The notes under the pieces: generated by a model
Databases searched by the model: none
The model's input: the letters and a program-made list of their open reading frames with translations, nothing else
Told to the model about the DNA's origin: nothing
Part shown: positions 5,355 through 6,325 of the stretch, piece by piece
Layout of the letters: each line of letters begins with the position of its first letter
Numbering within the stretch: the stretch's first letter is position 1
Source of the DNA: Pseudomonadota bacterium
GTDB taxonomy: Bacteria > Pseudomonadota > Gammaproteobacteria > Burkholderiales > Gallionellaceae
Reading direction: 5' to 3'
DNA: 6,325 nt
Assembly: GCA_021783525.1 (NCBI GenBank)
Contig: JAJXTT010000114.1
Location: 1 to 6,325 of the forward strand
Translations under genes and position numbers: made by a program

Positions 5355-6325
5355 TTAGCGTTTGCCAATCAGATTCCGGGCAAGCGTGTGAAATAGCGGC
5401 GCCGGGCACACCACCTGCGAGCTGAGCTTTGCAATGAACGCTGCCGCCATCAAGGGCAATATCATTTCGTGGTTGTCTGTCATTTCCATGACGATGACGA
5501 ACGCGGTGATGGGGGCCTGGGTGACTCCCGAAAAGTAGGCAACCATTCCTATTATGATCACTGCTCCGGCCGGTACCGAGGTGAACAGGTGCGCGATATT
5601 GGCGCCGAATCCGGCGCCCGCGGAAAGTGTGGGCGCCATGAGTCCTCCGGGCATTCCGCTGACGTAGGAAATTGCCGTCGCCGCCATCTTCAATAGTCCG
5701 TAACTCTCTGGCAGTACGGTACTGCCATCGATGAGCGATTTCGCCTCGCTGTAACCGCCGCCGTAAGTCGTATTGCCGGACGCCATTCCCACCAGCGCGA
5801 GAAGCAGCCCGCATAGTGCTGCAAAGGCAATCGGCTGTGCCCGCATCCATGCCCCGATCCTTCCTGCCAATCCTTTGTTGATTTCGATCAGCGTGCGGCT
5901 GAACACGCCGCCCAGCAACCCGCCCGCGATGCCGCAAACGACAACCATTCCCCACTCGCTGCCGAAGGCGAGCGATTGCGAAGTGTGCCCGAAATAGGAG
6001 TAATTCCCGAGCAGCGCAAGCGAGGTAATGCCGGCGATGATCACGGTCATGAGTATGGTTGAACTGTTGTGCTCCTCGAAGGATCGGCTCATTTCCTCAA
6101 TGGCGAACACGATTCCGGCCAGCGGGGTATTGAACGCCGCTGCGACCCCGGCTGCGGCGCCTGCAAGGATCAGGCCTTTGTCGAGATCGTGCTTCGGAAA
6201 GCGCGCAAACTTGCCCAGGCTGTGCATGATGGACGCACCGATCTGGACGGATGGCCCCTCGCGTCCTATCGACGCGCCAACCATCAATCCCGCGATGGTG
6301 AGAACGATCTTTCCGCTCGTCACCC
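5355..6325 (-). CDS. ClC-family chloride channel or Cl-/H+ antiporter (5' part outside window)
   Basis: Multi-pass inner-membrane ClC protein; the C-terminal 323 residues are visible and the frame continues past the right edge, so the GTG at 6323 is not the start. ClC proteins form dimers with one pore per subunit. The second signature GREGPSVQ is present, with the gating Glu (E. coli Glu148 equivalent) at 6260-6258. IEEM follows, with the proton-pathway Glu (Glu203 equivalent) at 6095-6093; having both favours antiport. The third signature reads GGLMAP instead of GGIFAP, so the Phe357 position is Met (5639-5637). APITAFVIVMEMTDNHEMIL matches the late helices. Near the C-terminus APLFHTLA has Phe where Tyr445 normally coordinates the central chloride (5393-5391). 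The first signature (GSGIPE) is not in the window. The protein ends soon after, with no CBS domains, so it is the short bacterial type. Convergent with the preceding small gene. Family call is secure; channel versus antiporter is inferred. Confidence 0.93.
   Translation of the reverse strand, partial: VTSGKIVLTIAGLMVGASIGREGPSVQIGASIMHSLGKFARFPKHDLDKGLILAGAAAGVAAAFNTPLAGIVFAIEEMSRSFEEHNSSTILMTVIIAGITSLALLGNYSYFGHTSQSLAFGSEWGMVVVCGIAGGLLGGVFSRTLIEINKGLAGRIGAWMRAQPIAFAALCGLLLALVGMASGNTTYGGGYSEAKSLIDGSTVLPESYGLLKMAATAISYVSGMPGGLMAPTLSAGAGFGANIAHLFTSVPAGAVIIIGMVAYFSGVTQAPITAFVIVMEMTDNHEMILPLMAAAFIAKLSSQVVCPAPLFHTLARNLIGKR

Noticed and set aside
5218..5955. Alternative minus-strand open frame within the ClC gene
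   Set aside because: Arg/Gly-rich shadow frame; the ClC signatures lie in the other minus-strand frame.

Overview
The window is GC-rich, densely coded bacterial chromosome from a Gram-negative organism: it encodes an outer-membrane-type Pal/OmpA lipoprotein, Sec signal peptides and a periplasmic M48 protease. Gene content and protein style suggest a betaproteobacterium, perhaps Nitrosomonadales/Gallionellaceae. That placement is an impression from protein style and no search was run. There are no rRNA or tRNA genes, CRISPR arrays, insertion sequences or phage genes, and no gap between genes exceeds about 175 bases.

Bases 1-2907 (+) hold three genes packed as one operon. The first is the 3' part of a CHASE2 - three-transmembrane-helix - class III adenylate cyclase, whose start lies left of the window. 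Next is a small exported SH3b protein, then an exported M48 zinc metalloprotease. Each junction is a stop/start overlap (TGATG or ATGA) with a tandem ATGATG start and a good Shine-Dalgarno site, so translation is probably coupled. The set looks like a cell-envelope sensing and quality-control module: a periplasmic sensor that makes cAMP, a probable wall- or peptide-binding SH3b protein, and a BepA/LoiP-like protease. The joint function is inference.

Bases 2984-3637 hold a MarR-family regulator on the minus strand, convergent with the protease and divergent from the next gene. Its best-supported start is a TTG at 3463, not the upstream ATG at 3526. The divergent intergenic region holds an AT-rich promoter-like segment and a G-rich stretch.

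Bases 3638-4150 (+) encode a stand-alone Pal-like lipoprotein with an OmpA-type peptidoglycan-binding domain, followed by a GC-rich hairpin. Bases 4302-4661 and 4818-5330 (+) encode two small unrecognised proteins, each with one N-terminal membrane segment. Bases 5355-6325 (-) hold the C-terminal part of a ClC-type chloride channel or Cl-/H+ antiporter, running off the right edge, with substitutions at two positions that normally line the chloride site.

I saw no convincing new defence or mobile system. The strongest leads are the overlapping cyclase-SH3b-protease operon with its unexplained SH3b-protein tail, the MarR start and promoter question, and the ClC pore substitutions.
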